64,000 bases of DNA from Petrolisthes cinctipes (lineage: Eukaryota; Arthropoda; Malacostraca; Decapoda; Porcellanidae). The DNA lies in the NCBI GenBank assembly GCA_033782935.1, contig JAWQEG010000411.1, positions 927,501-991,500 on the forward strand, given 5' to 3'. Both the position numbers and the translations under genes were made by a program. Numbering within the stretch: the stretch's first letter is position 1; each line of letters starts with the position of its first letter. The notes below the pieces were generated by a model that worked only from the letters and a program-made list of their open reading frames with translations, did no database searches and was not told where the DNA came from. Below, piece after piece: positions 63,575 to 64,000 of this stretch.

Positions 63575-64000
63575 TCGATTTTCAGTATGTTTTGAGCATG
63601 TATTTTGAAAATACTCTAACACGGAGTAGGCATGTACAGATCGCTTCTGGGACCCCTAAATATCGAATTTTCGGGTGTTTTGGGACTGAATTTGAGATAT
63701 CGACTTTTTGGCACCTAAAAGTTCGATTTTTAGCATGTTTTTAGCCTATATTTTGAAAATATTCTAGCACTGTACAGATTGCTTCTGGGACCCCAAAATA
63801 TTGAATTTTCGGGTGTTTTCAGCCTGAATTTGAGATATAAACGGGTACAGAAGATACATGCACATATTGACTTTGGGCATCAAAAATATCGATTTTCAGC
63901 ATGTTTTGGGCCTGAACTTTGAAAATACTCTAACACGGAGTAGGCATGTACAGATCGCTTCTGGGACCCCAAAATATCGAATTTTCGGGTGTTTAGGGCC
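63575..64000 (+). repeat. Array continuing off the right edge
   Basis: S1 63575-63722, A with the 10-bp deletion 63723-63888 (anchor changed to TTCGATTTT at 63723), and a partial B3 from 63889. A copy of the 3-kb unit would have a full-length A with GTTTATAGCC here, as at 57552 and 60726, so the 2997-bp periodicity stops at about 63723. The satellite itself continues to the last base. Confidence 0.85.

Larger units (their letters stand above)
1..64000 (+). repeat. Satellite DNA array with higher-order repeat organisation (whole window)
   Basis: Every part of the window reads as copies of one monomer family in a single orientation. The anchor TCGATTTT followed by CAG or TAG recurs every 148, 166, 176 or 177 bp, with rarer lengths of 138, 140, 147, 151, 165, 167, 175 and 179-181 bp. 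I followed the anchor from position 3 to 63889 without finding unique sequence, an inversion or a transposon. The dominant arrangement is S(148)-A(176)-B(177), a 501-bp trimer. Both ends are cut inside the array. Large, layered satellite arrays of this kind are typical of eukaryotic centromeric, pericentromeric or subtelomeric heterochromatin; which of these applies cannot be told from sequence alone. I do not recognise the family by name. Confidence 0.97.

Noticed and set aside
1..64000. CRISPR array
   Set aside because: Repeats are 148-177 bp, abut directly and have no unique spacers; nothing resembling cas genes is present.
1..64000. Assignment to a named satellite family or species
   Set aside because: I do not recognise the monomer. 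A search of the 501-bp trimer against satellite and genome databases would decide; without it a name would be a guess.

Overview
The whole 64-kb window is one uninterrupted, head-to-tail tandem satellite array. I find no protein gene, RNA gene, transposon or unique sequence, and both window edges lie inside the array. The organism is almost certainly a eukaryote: no bacterium carries tens of kb of about 170-bp satellite in a layered higher-order repeat. I do not recognise the family, so I give no species. Centromeric or pericentromeric heterochromatin is the most natural reading, but that is inference.

Basic units (each measured from one TCGATTTT to the next): a short monomer S of 148 bp and two long monomers, A (176 bp) and B (177 bp). 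They are arranged S-A-B to give a 501-bp trimer (3 x 167 bp). S lacks a 29-bp segment present in A and B. One hand-counted B monomer (652-828) is about 39% G+C. Roughly 380 monomers fit in the window, all in the same orientation.

The trimers come in three flavours (T1, T2, T3), told apart by linked variants. T1-T2-T3 forms a nine-monomer super-repeat of 1503 bp (476-1978), or 1493 bp where a 10-bp deletion is present (2805-4297). Amplification of different subsets of this grammar gives a mosaic of super-repeats along the window: trimers, dimers and hybrids (1-8819); 1493-bp unit x about 2 (8820-11628); 2170-bp unit x about 3 (11629-17962); overlapping 1994-bp unit x 2 (16470-20457); 1168-bp unit x about 3.7 (20959-25287); 1810/1812-bp unit x about 2.6 (26460-31214); 501-bp and 1001-bp duplications (31363-34218); irregular trimers (34219-37856); 3308-bp unit x 2 (37857-44472); trimers with one tetramer (44473-47986); 3315-bp unit x 2 plus a rearranged third copy (47987-57403); 3174/2997-bp unit x 2 (57404-63574); and the start of a further unit (63575-64000).

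Many minus-strand open frames of 60-206 codons exist, but they are by-products of the satellite (177 = 3 x 59; 501 = 3 x 167) and are not annotated as genes. The points of interest are the repeat grammar, class differences concentrated at CpG sites, a conserved dyad with a paired change between classes, microhomology-flanked indels, hybrid monomers that mark past unequal exchanges, and a monomer variant shared over 17 kb.
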